From NCBI RefSeq assembly GCF_000959725.1, contig NZ_CP009322.1, forward strand, positions 1,054,001-1,118,000: DNA of 64,000 nt, in the 5' to 3' direction. Each line of letters opens with the position of its first letter. Position 1 is the first letter of the stretch. Below are positions 26,317 to 34,649 of the stretch, piece after piece. The stretch comes from Burkholderia gladioli. GTDB lineage: Bacteria; Pseudomonadota; Gammaproteobacteria; Burkholderiales; Burkholderiaceae. A program made the position numbers and the translations under genes. The notes under the pieces are model-generated. The model was given only the letters and a program-made list of their open reading frames with translations, did not search any database and was not told the DNA's origin.

Positions 26317-27587
26317 GCGGAAAACCCACCGATGAGGCGGCGCGCGAGTTGCGCGCGCGTCAAGTGCAGGGACGCGAACCGGGCGAGGCGGCGGCTTCGG
26401 CGCCTCGCGCAGCGCAGCCGGCCGCGGCGCTGGCGGGACGCGAGGCAAGCGGCGTGAACGCGGCGCTCAGGGGCAGCGAAGCCGCCGCCTCGACGGCACG
26501 CGAGGCGATCACCGCGCCGGCCACTGCGGCGACGCAGCCGTGCGCGCCGGCGCCGGCGGGCGCTTGCGCTGCCACGGCAGCACCGGCATCGGTGCCGGCG
26601 GCAGCCGCGCCCGCCGCCGCGATATCGCCCATCGAGCCGCGCACGCTGCGCGTCACGCACGACACGCGCTACCGCTACGCCGCGCGGGTGGAATCGGCCC
26701 AGCACCAGGCGCGGCTCAAGCCGCTCGACCTGCCGCGCCAGCAACTGCTCGATTTCTCGCTCCACATCGAGCCCCTGCCGGAAGGCGTGGGCGTCGAGAT
26801 CGACGCCTTCGGCAACCAGCGCACCTCGTTCGCCCTCAACCAGCCGCACGAGGAGCTGTTCGTGCGCAGCCGCAGCGTGGTGCGCGTGAGCCCGCCCAAG
26901 CGCTCGGCCGGCACGCGCGGCGAGCCGCCGCCCGCGGTCGCGATGCCCGCGCCGGGCACCGCCAGCGCCTGGGAGGCCGTGCGCGACCGGCTCAGCTACC
27001 AGGCCGGCCAGCCCTACGACGCCGCCAGCGAGTTCGTGTTTCCGTCGCGGCACGTGGCCAGCCATCCCGAGCTGGCCGCCTACGCGGCCAGGAGCTTCGT
27101 GCCGGGGCGGCTGCTGGTGCAGGCGGCCTGGGAATTGATGCGGCGCATTCATGCGGATTTCGCCTACACGCCGAACAGCACCGACGTGAACACCTCGGCG
27201 CTCGACGCGCTGGCCTTGCGCAAGGGCGTCTGCCAGGACTTCGCGCACGTGATGATCGGCGCGATGCGCTCGCTGGGCCTGGCCGCGCGTTACGTCAGCG
27301 GCTACCTGCTGACCCAGCCGCCGCCGGGGCAGCCGCGCCTGATTGGCGCGGACGCCTCGCATGCCTGGGTCGAGGTCTACGATCCGGCCTGGCCCGAGGA
27401 CGGCGGCTGGCTCCAGCTCGATCCAACCAACGATCGCGCCCCCGGCAACGACTACGTGATGCTGTCGGTGGGCCGCGACTATGCCGACGTCACGCCACTG
27501 CGCGGCGTGATCCGCGGCGGCGGCGCCGATCAGGTGCTGACGGTGGGCGTGACGGTCGAGCCGATCGAGGAAACCGCCGGGCGCTGA
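26307..27587 (+). CDS. transglutaminase-family protein with Ala/Pro-rich N-terminal extension
   Basis: 426 residues from ATG 26307 (AGG ribosome site 5 bases upstream); an alternative ATG at 26313 overlaps the previous stop. Residues 1-110 are low-complexity Ala/Pro/Arg/Gly sequence with no domain. Residues about 112-200 are the Transglut_N beta region (TLRVTHDTRYRYAARVESAQHQARLKP). The catalytic core has an intact triad: Cys309 (GVCQDFAH), His352 (SHAWVEVY) and Asp372 (LQLDPTND). It is the last gene of the locus. The extension has no signal peptide. It could be a linker or substrate-docking tail, or an over-long start, but no good later start is seen before the domain. Confidence 0.9.
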   Translation: MGMSGKPTDEAARELRARQVQGREPGEAAASAPRAAQPAAALAGREASGVNAALRGSEAAASTAREAITAPATAATQPCAPAPAGACAATAAPASVPAAAAPAAAISPIEPRTLRVTHDTRYRYAARVESAQHQARLKPLDLPRQQLLDFSLHIEPLPEGVGVEIDAFGNQRTSFALNQPHEELFVRSRSVVRVSPPKRSAGTRGEPPPAVAMPAPGTASAWEAVRDRLSYQAGQPYDAASEFVFPSRHVASHPELAAYAARSFVPGRLLVQAAWELMRRIHADFAYTPNSTDVNTSALDALALRKGVCQDFAHVMIGAMRSLGLAARYVSGYLLTQPPPGQPRLIGADASHAWVEVYDPAWPEDGGWLQLDPTNDRAPGNDYVMLSVGRDYADVTPLRGVIRGGGADQVLTVGVTVEPIEETAGR

Positions 27588-27602
27588 TAGCGGCCCGGGT
27601 CC

Positions 27603-27627
27603 GTCGCCGGCCGGCCATACCGGCGAC
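27603..27627. terminator. hairpin after the transglutaminase locus
   Basis: The inverted repeat GTCGCCGG/CCGGCGAC with a 9-base loop starts 16 bases after the stop at 27587. There is no T run. It is the likely end of the six-gene locus. Confidence 0.5.
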
Positions 27628-27795
27628 CCGCGGGGCGCCTCGACTTAGCACCGGTGCCTCGATTGGCGGGCCGCATGCGGCTCGCTGCCCTGGTGGCCGG
27701 GCCGCAAGCCGGCTCGTCGGCGCCAGACGAGATTGAGCCGGTCGTCGGGAGAGCGCCTGGCGTTAGAATGGCAGCCTTTTTCTCGGGAGACGCCT

Positions 27796-28110
27796 ATGTC
27801 CTGGTTCCTTTACGAAGTGCCGGAGTACCACGAAGATGCGGCACGCATCGAACCCTTCGGCGACCTGCGTAGCCGCGTGCTGAAGGACAGCGGCCAGGCG
27901 ATGGCCGACGAACTGGAGAGCATCCGCGAGAATGCCGCGCAGACGGCGGACAAGCTGGCGCATCCGCTGCTCGCGCCGGACAATCCGCAGGTGTTTCCGA
28001 TTCCCTATGCCGATTCGATGATCCTGGTGGGCTTCATCTTCGAGCTGAAGCGCGAGGGCCGGCAACTGGTGGTGTCGCCGGTGGAGATGCCCTGGCTGAA
28101 GGACGCCTGA
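27796..28110 (+). CDS. conserved hypothetical protein, 104 aa
   Basis: A soluble protein of 104 residues from ATG 27796 (GGGAGAC ribosome site). I do not recognise a domain. The N-terminal half is acidic and helical (DLRSRVLKDSGQAMADELESIRENAAQTADKL). The C-terminal half has two beta-like segments (DSMILVGFIFELKREGRQLVVSPVEMPWLKDA), with the mid motif FPIPYADS. It lies 10 bases before the DUF3820 gene, so the two probably form a small operon. Codon use is normal for the genome. Confidence 0.65.
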   Translation: MSWFLYEVPEYHEDAARIEPFGDLRSRVLKDSGQAMADELESIRENAAQTADKLAHPLLAPDNPQVFPIPYADSMILVGFIFELKREGRQLVVSPVEMPWLKDA

Positions 28111-28120
28111 CGCACCGCCC

Positions 28121-28336
28121 ATGGACGCGAGCGAGCTCGAACGCCTGGTCAGCTTCGTGATGCCCTTCGGCAAGTACAAGGGCAGGGTGATCGCCGACCT
28201 GCCCGGGCATTACCTGAACTGGATGGCCCGGGAGGGTTTCCCGCGCGGGGAAGTCGGCCGGCTGCTCGCGCTGATGCACGAGATCGACCATAACGGTTTG
28301 AAGGACATGCTCGAGCCCTTGCGCAAGCGGGGGTAG
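28121..28336 (+). CDS. DUF3820-family small protein
   Basis: 71 residues. The pattern 'MPFGKYKGRVIADLPGHYLNWMAREGFPRGEVGRLLALMHEI' is the DUF3820 signature (PFGKYKG, LP..YLxW, G..P.GELG). The family includes a quorum-sensing-related virulence factor in Pseudomonas, but no biochemical activity is established. It probably binds nucleic acid or another protein given its small basic surface. It is in a likely operon with the 104-residue protein upstream, and convergent with the GGDEF gene. Confidence 0.85.
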   Translation: MDASELERLVSFVMPFGKYKGRVIADLPGHYLNWMAREGFPRGEVGRLLALMHEIDHNGLKDMLEPLRKRG

Positions 28337-28390
28337 GGCCGAGGCATCCGATTCGGATGGCGGTTTGCCGAACGGGCTCGGTGCCTCGTT

Positions 28391-29587
28391 TCAGCGCCGA
28401 TTCAGGACGGCCGTCTCCACCGGCTCGATCCACTTTCCCTGCTCCGCCCCCGCCGGCACCACGCAGTTCCTGCCTTTCGCCTTGGCGGCATAGAGCGCCG
28501 CGTCGGCCCTCGCCATCGCCGAGGCCAGGGTATCGCAGGCGCGGAACTCGTCGACGCCGGCGCTGAGGGTGCAGGCCACGCACGCGGCCGGCCCTTCGGA
28601 CACCGCGCTCGCCACGATCGCGCGCAGGCGATCGACCAGGCGCAGCGCGTCTTCCTTGCCGGTGCGCGGCAGCAGCAGCGCGAATTCCTCGCCGCCGACG
28701 CGGCCCAGCACATCGGCTTGCCGGATTTCCCGCGAGATCGTCGCGGCGACATTGGCGAGCGCCTGGTCGCCGGCCGCGTGCCCGTGGCGATCGTTGATGC
28801 TCTTGAAGTTGTCGATGTCGAGCAGGGCGATCGACAGCGGCGACTTCGCTCCCTTGGCCGAACCCAGCAGCGCCTCGGCGCGCGCGATGAAGGCGCGCCG
28901 CCCGAACACGCCGGTCAGGTCGTCGATGGTGGCCAGGCGTTCCATGCGCTGGGCCAGTCGATCGTGGGCCAGCATCACCATGCCGACCGACAGGCACGGC
29001 AAGGTCAGGGTGGCCATGCCGAGAAACGCCACGTTGACGGGCGTCGCTTCCAGGAAATCGGTTTCGTGCGCCAGGCCCAGCCCATAGACGGCACATCGGA
29101 TCACATGGACGAAGGCCCCCAGCAGCGCGACACCCGAGACGAAGTAATAGCCGTATCGCGGCCGGCCCGCCGGCCGGTGCCGTTGCACCAGCCAGGCGAT
29201 GACGAAGCGCACATAACCGAGAAAGGCCGAGATGATCACGACCCGGGCATCGATGTCGGGCGAGAGGTAGGTCCAGTAGACCAGCCCGGCCAGGATCGCG
29301 CCGACCGCGAGGTATTCGCCGCTCAAGGAGGCACGCAGATGAAAGAAGCGCCGGAAACCCTGGAGCGCGGACAGCGAGGCCACCACCAGCAACGCGCTCG
29401 CGCCCAGGATGATGCTCGGCGAGCGCTGGAACAGCAGGAGCAGCGCGGTGACCGCGGCCAGCACGCCGCTGGCCAGGCACCAATGGCGGATTCCCGGTAT
29501 CTGGGCATGGAACAGCGAGCCGAGAACGGCGACGCTCATCAGGCAGGACAGACTCGCGATGCCGATAAGCGCGGTCGGGATGGACAT
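28391..29587 (-). CDS. membrane-bound GGDEF diguanylate cyclase
   Basis: 398 residues from ATG 29587. About seven transmembrane helices (residues 1-215) form an integral sensor region with no recognised domain name. A short linker (AHDRLAQRMERLATIDDLTGVFGRRAF) leads to a GGDEF domain with the active motif RVGGEEFALLLP near 325, and 'DIDNFKSINDRHGHAAGDQAL' for metal and GTP contacts. It should make cyclic di-GMP. I see no RxxD inhibitory site five residues before GGEEF. An earlier in-frame ATG (29758) gives 57 more residues that are polar and non-homologous, so 29587 is chosen. It is convergent with DUF3820. Confidence 0.88.
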   Translation of the reverse strand: MSIPTALIGIASLSCLMSVAVLGSLFHAQIPGIRHWCLASGVLAAVTALLLLFQRSPSIILGASALLVVASLSALQGFRRFFHLRASLSGEYLAVGAILAGLVYWTYLSPDIDARVVIISAFLGYVRFVIAWLVQRHRPAGRPRYGYYFVSGVALLGAFVHVIRCAVYGLGLAHETDFLEATPVNVAFLGMATLTLPCLSVGMVMLAHDRLAQRMERLATIDDLTGVFGRRAFIARAEALLGSAKGAKSPLSIALLDIDNFKSINDRHGHAAGDQALANVAATISREIRQADVLGRVGGEEFALLLPRTGKEDALRLVDRLRAIVASAVSEGPAACVACTLSAGVDEFRACDTLASAMARADAALYAAKAKGRNCVVPAGAEQGKWIEPVETAVLNRR

Positions 29588-29942
29588 GGCGGCGTAACGA
29601 AAGAGGGCGATCCCCGAAGGCACTGGGCGCAACGCAAGGTCGCGCGGCTGGTTCGGATGCCTTCTGGCAAAGCGCGTATCGTACCGGAAGAAGTTTGCAT
29701 CCCGATGCAATCCGGATTTCCAATTGTTCAGCCGGGTTGGGCTCGCGCGATTAGGCATCAGGGCCTCGATAAGACCGCGCGGAATTATTCAGCGTGAACT
29801 CGGTTTTGGCGTTGGGTTCGCGGTATTCGCGACGTCGTTTTACGCAAATCCGGCGGCAGCGGATGTCGGACGGATCCGAAACACGATCGTCGAAGTACGA
29901 AAACGAGGGCTGCGGGCGGGGCGCGTTCGGGCGCGTGATGCC
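29588..29942. other. gene-free stretch upstream of the GGDEF gene
   Basis: 355 bases with locally lower GC (for example near 29690-29830), expected to carry the GGDEF promoter. No supported coding frame and no clear hairpin. Confidence 0.45.
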
Positions 29943-30320
29943 TCAGGCCGCCGTGCAGGCCGGGCGGCAGTCGTCGTAGTCTGACGCGTCGTCGCCCGCA
30001 TCCGCGCGCACGAAACGGTGCTCGAGGCGGATCCGCAGCACGCCGTCGAGCGCCAGCAACTGCTCGCGCAGCAACCGCGCACGGCGCTCGCCGATGCCGT
30101 CGAGCACGATGGTCTGGGTCAGCAGTTCGCGACAGCGTGACACGCGCGGTTCACCCAGCGGCGCGCCTTGTTCCGAAAGGAAGCTGGAAACGCGCGCGAC
30201 GGCATCCTGGCTGGCGGAGGAAACGATCTGGAACAGGTGAATCAGGCGGGAGCCCGGCAGACACGGCGAGGAATCGGCGATCAGGTCGGCAAGGGGGGAA
30301 AGGCGAGGATTCTGCTGCAT
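29943..30320 (-). CDS. hypothetical protein, 125 aa
   Basis: A 125-residue protein from ATG 30320; the frame is open 70 codons further, but those residues look non-coding and the gap holds no ribosome site. No domain is recognised. Two features stand out: the segment LTQTIVLDGIGERRARLLREQLLALDGVLRIRLEHRFVR, which reads as a beta-alpha-beta unit like a small ferredoxin-like fold, and a Cys-bearing tail (DYDDCRPACTAA). It is soluble, possibly a sensor or metal-binding protein; this is a guess. It lies downstream of a DHA2 exporter with a terminator between them. Confidence 0.55.
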   Translation of the reverse strand: MQQNPRLSPLADLIADSSPCLPGSRLIHLFQIVSSASQDAVARVSSFLSEQGAPLGEPRVSRCRELLTQTIVLDGIGERRARLLREQLLALDGVLRIRLEHRFVRADAGDDASDYDDCRPACTAA

Positions 30321-30475
30321 GCAAGCTCCGGTGACTGACTGAATTCGAACCGGTGCCGGCTGGGCCGCTCCCGCTTCGTTGCCGACTATCGGCCGCATCG
30401 CCTGGTGGCGTCCACCTTGCCCGGGTAGGCAGGTTGGCGTCGGGGAACCCGACTCTGGATGCAAGTGCACATCAT

Positions 30476-30510
30476 AAGAAAAAACGCAGCCCTTGCCAAG
30501 CGGGCCGCAT
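30476..30510 (-). terminator. intrinsic terminator behind the DHA2 transporter gene
   Basis: Read on the minus strand, GCGGCCC pairs with GGGCTGC (one G-U) around the loop, followed by GTTTTTTC. This is a good Rho-independent terminator 20 bases past the stop at 30530. Confidence 0.75.
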
Positions 30511-30529
30511 TTTGTCCGTTCAAATGACA

Positions 30530-32137
30530 TCAGGCCCGGGATTGGCCCACGTCGGCCAGGGAGCGGGCGGCATCGCCGGGTTCGGCGGCGTGCCCGGCGC
30601 GGGATTCCGGCGGCGCGACCTCGGCCGCGTCCTCCGCCACGCGCACCCGGCTCAGGAACGCGAAGGCCGCCAGCGCGCAGAGCAGCGTGATCGCCGTGAG
30701 CCCGTCGAGCAGGTGCGCGAACGCGGCGTGATACGCGGCGCGCAGGCCCGCCGCGCCGACATCCGGCAGCCGCAAGGCCGCCTGCGCGAGATCGCCGGTG
30801 GCCAGCCGGGCGGCCGCGTCGGCCACGGCGGAAGGCGCAGACGGCATCGCGCTCAGCAGGTCACGCTGCGCGAACGCGGCCAGCACGGCGCCCGAGATCG
30901 CCAGCGCGATCCCTTCGCCGGCCACGCGCGTGGTGCTGAAGATGCCGGCCGCCATGCCCGCGCGCGATTTCGGCACCACGCTGACCGACAGCCCATCCAT
31001 CAAGCCCCATGGCAGCCCCGCGCCGGTGCCGATCACCAGCATCGGCAGCAGCACGGCGCTGTCGGCGGCGCCCTCGCGCAGCGCGCCGTTCAGCAGGTGC
31101 AGGCCCAGCGCGGCAAGCGCCAGGCCGATCCCCGAGATGGTGCCGGCCGACATCCAGCGCGTCAGCGTCGCGGCCAGGAAAGGCACCACTAGCATCGGCG
31201 CCGAGATCGCCAGCATCAGCCAGGCCGCGTGGATCTCGTCGTGGCCGTCCACGCCGATGAAGCGCAGCGGCAGCAGCACCAGCAGCACGATGTAGCAGTA
31301 GCAGGTGGCGATCGGCAGCAACTGCACGCCGACGAAGCGCGGGTAGCGCAACAGCGTCAGGTCGAGCATGGGCCGCTCGCTGCGCGTTTCGATCAGCACG
31401 AACAGCAGCGCGAACCCCACGAAGCCCGCCAGCAGCGAGACCACGGCGGGCGACGTCCAGCCTAGCGAGGGCGCCTCGATCACGCCGCAGGTGAAGGCGC
31501 CGAGCGCGGCCGTGAAGCTCAGCGTGCCGCCCAGGTCGAGCCGGCGCGCCTGCGGGTCGCGCGATTCGCGCATGCGCGGCACGCCGAAGCCCAGCGACAG
31601 CGCGCCCGCGAGCGCGCTGCTGGCGAAGATCGCGCGCCAGCCGAAGCGCTCGATCAGCGCGCCGGCGATCACCGGCCCGAACGCGAGGCCGATCCCGAAG
31701 GTGGTGCCCAGCGCGCTGAAGGCGCGCGTGCGGGCATGGCCGTCGAATTCCTGGGCCAGCGCGGCGGTGCCGCCGGCCAGCGCCGCGGCGGCGGCCACGC
31801 CCTGCGCGGCGCGCAGCAGGTCGACGGCCAGGATCGAGGGGGCGAAGCCGAGCGCGGCCGAGCTGAGCGTGAAGCCGGCCACGCCGAAGGCGAACAGCCG
31901 GCGGCGGCCGAAGCGGTCGGCCAGCGTGCCGGCCGCCATCAGCAGGCTGCCGAAGCTGAGCATGAAAGCATTGGTGATCCAGGCGATCGCGGCGGGGCTG
32001 CCGCCCAGGTCGTGGCCGATCGCCGGCGTGGCGACGGCGCCGCCGGAGAAGGCCAGCGGCAGGGCCAGCGCCGCCATGCAGACGGCGCCGAGCACCACCA
32101 GCCGGCGGGTGGAATCGGGAGAGGTCGGGGAAGGCAT
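30530..32137 (-). CDS. MFS drug-type exporter, DHA2 (14-TM) family
   Basis: 535 residues from ATG 32137, with AGGAG at good spacing. About 14 hydrophobic segments are visible, with DHA2 motifs: 'AIAWITNAFMLSFGSLLMAAGTLADRFGRRRLF' (motif A loop after helix 2), LDLLRAAQGVAAAAAL (motif B region) and FGIGLAFGPVIAGALIERFGWRAIF (motif C, GxxxGPxxGG-like). Such pumps export hydrophobic toxins with proton exchange. A LysR regulator is divergent at 32295 with a perfect inverted repeat in the leader, pointing to regulated expression. Longer in-frame starts overlap the regulator and are not credible. The substrate is unknown. Confidence 0.9.
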   Translation of the reverse strand: MPSPTSPDSTRRLVVLGAVCMAALALPLAFSGGAVATPAIGHDLGGSPAAIAWITNAFMLSFGSLLMAAGTLADRFGRRRLFAFGVAGFTLSSAALGFAPSILAVDLLRAAQGVAAAAALAGGTAALAQEFDGHARTRAFSALGTTFGIGLAFGPVIAGALIERFGWRAIFASSALAGALSLGFGVPRMRESRDPQARRLDLGGTLSFTAALGAFTCGVIEAPSLGWTSPAVVSLLAGFVGFALLFVLIETRSERPMLDLTLLRYPRFVGVQLLPIATCYCYIVLLVLLPLRFIGVDGHDEIHAAWLMLAISAPMLVVPFLAATLTRWMSAGTISGIGLALAALGLHLLNGALREGAADSAVLLPMLVIGTGAGLPWGLMDGLSVSVVPKSRAGMAAGIFSTTRVAGEGIALAISGAVLAAFAQRDLLSAMPSAPSAVADAAARLATGDLAQAALRLPDVGAAGLRAAYHAAFAHLLDGLTAITLLCALAAFAFLSRVRVAEDAAEVAPPESRAGHAAEPGDAARSLADVGQSRA

Positions 32138-32156
32138 GTTCGCTCCTGGAAGGGGC

Positions 32157-32185
32157 GATGCCGGCCGGTCGACATGGCCGGCATC
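32157..32185. promoter_or_regulatory. perfect inverted repeat in the exporter leader
   Basis: GATGCCGGCC/GGCCGGCATC, a 10-bp perfect repeat around a 9-base spacer, lies 20 bases before the exporter start and upstream of the LysR gene. It could be an operator or an RNA hairpin that hides the ribosome site region. Confidence 0.5.
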
Positions 32186-32294
32186 TGGAGCGACCAACGA
32201 TATTCGGGAATCAATCGACGAAAAACAGGCTGGGATTCCACAGATAAGGGATTTATATTCCGTAATGTGATCAAGCGATCGGGGTCGAAGCGAC

Positions 32295-33185
32295 ATGGAC
32301 AATCTGAACGGCATCGTCGCCTTCGTGCGCACGGCGGAAACCCTGAGCTTCGTGGCGGCCGGCCGCAAGCTCGGCATCTCGGCCTCGGCGGTCGGCAAGA
32401 CCATCGCGAGGCTGGAGCGCTCGCTGGGCGTGCGCCTGTTCCATCGCACCACGCGCCGCGTCACGCTGACCGAGGAGGGGCGTCATTTCCACGAGCGCTG
32501 CCATCGCATCCTGGAGGAGTTGCGCGATGCCGAGGCGACGCTCTCGGCCTCGGCGCAGACGCCGCGCGGCCGACTGCGCGTGAGCCTGCCGGTGATCGGC
32601 TATCGCTTCCTGCTGCCGGTGCTGCCGGCCTTCAGCGCGCGCTACCCCGACATCGAACTCGATCTCGACTTCAACGACCGGCTGGTGGACGTGGTGGAAG
32701 GCGGCTTCGACGCGGTGATCCGCAGCGGCCAACTCAGCGATTCGAGCCTGATGTCGCGCCGGCTCGGCCCGTTTCGCTTCGTGCTGTGCGCCTCGCCCGA
32801 CTACCTGGCGCGCGCGGGCGTGCCGCGCGGTCTGGCCGATCTCGCCGCGCACGAGGGCGTGCGCTACCGCTTCCCGACCACCGGCAAGCTGCAGCCCTGG
32901 AGCCTGCTGCCCGACGGCGGCGAGCCGCCGAACCTGCGCTGCGCGATGACCTGCAACAACATGGAAGCCTTGCGCGGCGCCGTGATCGCCGGCTTCGGCA
33001 TCGGCTTCATGCCCGACTTCCTGGCGCGCGACGCGCTGGCCGCCGGCTCGCTCGTCGAGGTGCTCGAGCCGCATTCGATCGCGCCGGGACAGTTCTCGAT
33101 CCTGTGGCCGTCGAGCCGCCAGCTATCGCCCAAGCTGCGCGTGTTCGTCGACTTCATGTGCGAGCACCTGTTCCCGGCGCCTTGA
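32295..33185 (+). CDS. LysR-family regulator divergent from the exporter
   Basis: 296 residues. N-terminal HTH at about 5-62 (FVRTAETLSFVAAGRKLGISASAVGKTIARLERSLGVRLFHRTTRRVTLTEEG), then the effector domain of the CrgA branch. The 157-base intergenic region with the exporter is the classical LysR arrangement, so it probably activates or represses that pump in response to a small molecule. Confidence 0.88.
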   Translation: MDNLNGIVAFVRTAETLSFVAAGRKLGISASAVGKTIARLERSLGVRLFHRTTRRVTLTEEGRHFHERCHRILEELRDAEATLSASAQTPRGRLRVSLPVIGYRFLLPVLPAFSARYPDIELDLDFNDRLVDVVEGGFDAVIRSGQLSDSSLMSRRLGPFRFVLCASPDYLARAGVPRGLADLAAHEGVRYRFPTTGKLQPWSLLPDGGEPPNLRCAMTCNNMEALRGAVIAGFGIGFMPDFLARDALAAGSLVEVLEPHSIAPGQFSILWPSSRQLSPKLRVFVDFMCEHLFPAP

Positions 33186-33190
33186 TGCAT

Positions 33191-33769
33191 TCAGGCGGGG
33201 CGTTTCGCGTTGCCTTGCTTGCCGCCGCGCCTGGCCACCAGGCACTCGACCAGGGTCGAGACGAAGGCGTCGAGATCGTCGGGCTTGCGGCTGGTGATCA
33301 GGTTGCCGTCGCGCACCACGCGCTCGTCGACCCATTCGCCGCCCGCGTTGCGGATGTCGTCCTGCAGGCTGGGCCAGCTCGTCATCCTGTGACCCTTGAC
33401 GATGCCCGCCGACACCGGCAGCCAGCCGCCGTGGCAGATCACGGCGATCGGCTTGTCGGCGGCATGCGCCTCGCTGACGAAGCGGCGCGCGGCCGGAATC
33501 ATCCGGATCGCATCGCCGTTGACCACGCCGCCCGGCAGCACCACGGCGTCGTAGTCGTCGGCGCGTGCCTCGTCGAACAGGCGGTCGACCCTGGTGGGAT
33601 CGCCCTTGTCGACATGCTTGAAACCCTGGATCTCGCCCGCTTTCTGCGAAATCACCTCGACTTTCGCGCCTTCGGCCTGCAAGGCGCGTTGCGGCTCGGT
33701 CAGCTCGACCTGTTCGAAGCCGTCGACGGCGAGAATCGCGATCCTGCAATCGTTCAGTTTGCCTGCCAT
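33191..33769 (-). CDS. DJ-1/PfpI-family protein (YhbO-like)
   Basis: 192 residues after an AAGGAGG ribosome site. The nucleophile elbow AVICHGGWLPV (Cys near 112) and the acidic/backing 'DAVVLPGGVVNGDAIR' match the PfpI/YhbO group, assigned as protease, deglycase or stress protein depending on study. The 'VPGKxNDCRIAILAVDGFEQVELTEP' type start is standard. It ends 5 bases from the convergent LysR stop. Expected cytosolic oxidative or glyoxal stress role; the precise reaction is disputed in the family. Confidence 0.9.
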   Translation of the reverse strand: MAGKLNDCRIAILAVDGFEQVELTEPQRALQAEGAKVEVISQKAGEIQGFKHVDKGDPTRVDRLFDEARADDYDAVVLPGGVVNGDAIRMIPAARRFVSEAHAADKPIAVICHGGWLPVSAGIVKGHRMTSWPSLQDDIRNAGGEWVDERVVRDGNLITSRKPDDLDAFVSTLVECLVARRGGKQGNAKRPA

Positions 33770-33915
33770 GACATCCTCCTTGCTTGGTTGCGGCATCGAC
33801 ATGCCGGAACCGGTAAGGAGAGCAAACTGCGTGCCGCCGTCGTGCCCGGCGGCGCGGCCGCGCGGGGCGGTGGATTTTTCAAGCGATTGTCGTTTCGCCC
33901 GAGCGCGGCGGGCGC

Positions 33916-34539
33916 CTAGCGCCAGATATCGAGCGCCATCTTCGCGGCCAGCGAGAACAGCATCAGCCCCATCACCCAGCGCTGCGCCCGCAGCCAGTTC
34001 GGCCGCTTCGCCAGGAAGCCCGCCAGCGAACCCGAGCCGATCGCGACGGCGCCATTGACCGCCGCGAAGGCAATGACCAGCGAGGCGCCGAGCAGCATCG
34101 ACTGGCGGAACACGTCGCCGGCCTGGTAATCGATGAACTGCGGCAGCAGGGACAGGAACAGCATGGCGAGCTTCGGATTGAGCAGGCTGGTGGCCGCGCC
34201 CATCGCGAACAGGCGGCGCGGCCGTTCGGCCTGTCGAGTATCCACCTCGAACGGCGAGCGAGCGCCGGGGCGCACCGCCTGCCAGGACAGGTACAGCAGG
34301 TAGAGCGCGCCGGCCGCCGCCAGCACCCGCGCCGCGCCGTGAATCGTCAGGAAGATCGCGGTGAGGCCGAAGGCGGCGCCGAACATGTAGGTCAGGTAGC
34401 CGAGCATCACGCCGGCCAGCGAGGTCAGGCCCGCGCGCGGGCCCTGCGAGACCGAGCGCGACATCACGTAGACCATGTTCGGCCCCGGCGTGACCGCCAG
34501 CATCCCGCCCACCGCGACGAATTCGATCATGGTTCCCAT
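33916..34539 (-). CDS. LysE/RhtB-family exporter
   Basis: 207 residues, six transmembrane helices, with the family motif 'LAVTPGPNMVYVMSRSVSQGPRAGLTSLAGVMLGY' near the N-terminus and 'LFAMGAATSLLNPKLAMLFLSLLPQFI' mid-protein. It exports an amino acid or similar metabolite from the cytoplasm. Start ATG 34539 fits the family; the longer frame to 34743 runs into the divergent LysR gene. A LysR regulator at 34650 is divergent and is its likely controller. Confidence 0.9.
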   Translation of the reverse strand: MGTMIEFVAVGGMLAVTPGPNMVYVMSRSVSQGPRAGLTSLAGVMLGYLTYMFGAAFGLTAIFLTIHGAARVLAAAGALYLLYLSWQAVRPGARSPFEVDTRQAERPRRLFAMGAATSLLNPKLAMLFLSLLPQFIDYQAGDVFRQSMLLGASLVIAFAAVNGAVAIGSGSLAGFLAKRPNWLRAQRWVMGLMLFSLAAKMALDIWR

Positions 34540-34649
34540 TTGCGCCTTCCCTGCTGCCTTGCATGGTGTCGATGAGGCCAGTATCGGCCAGTCGTTTCGA
34601 CGCGTAAAACGGATTAAACTGAAAAAATTACTCAGCTTTTCTGACGAAT

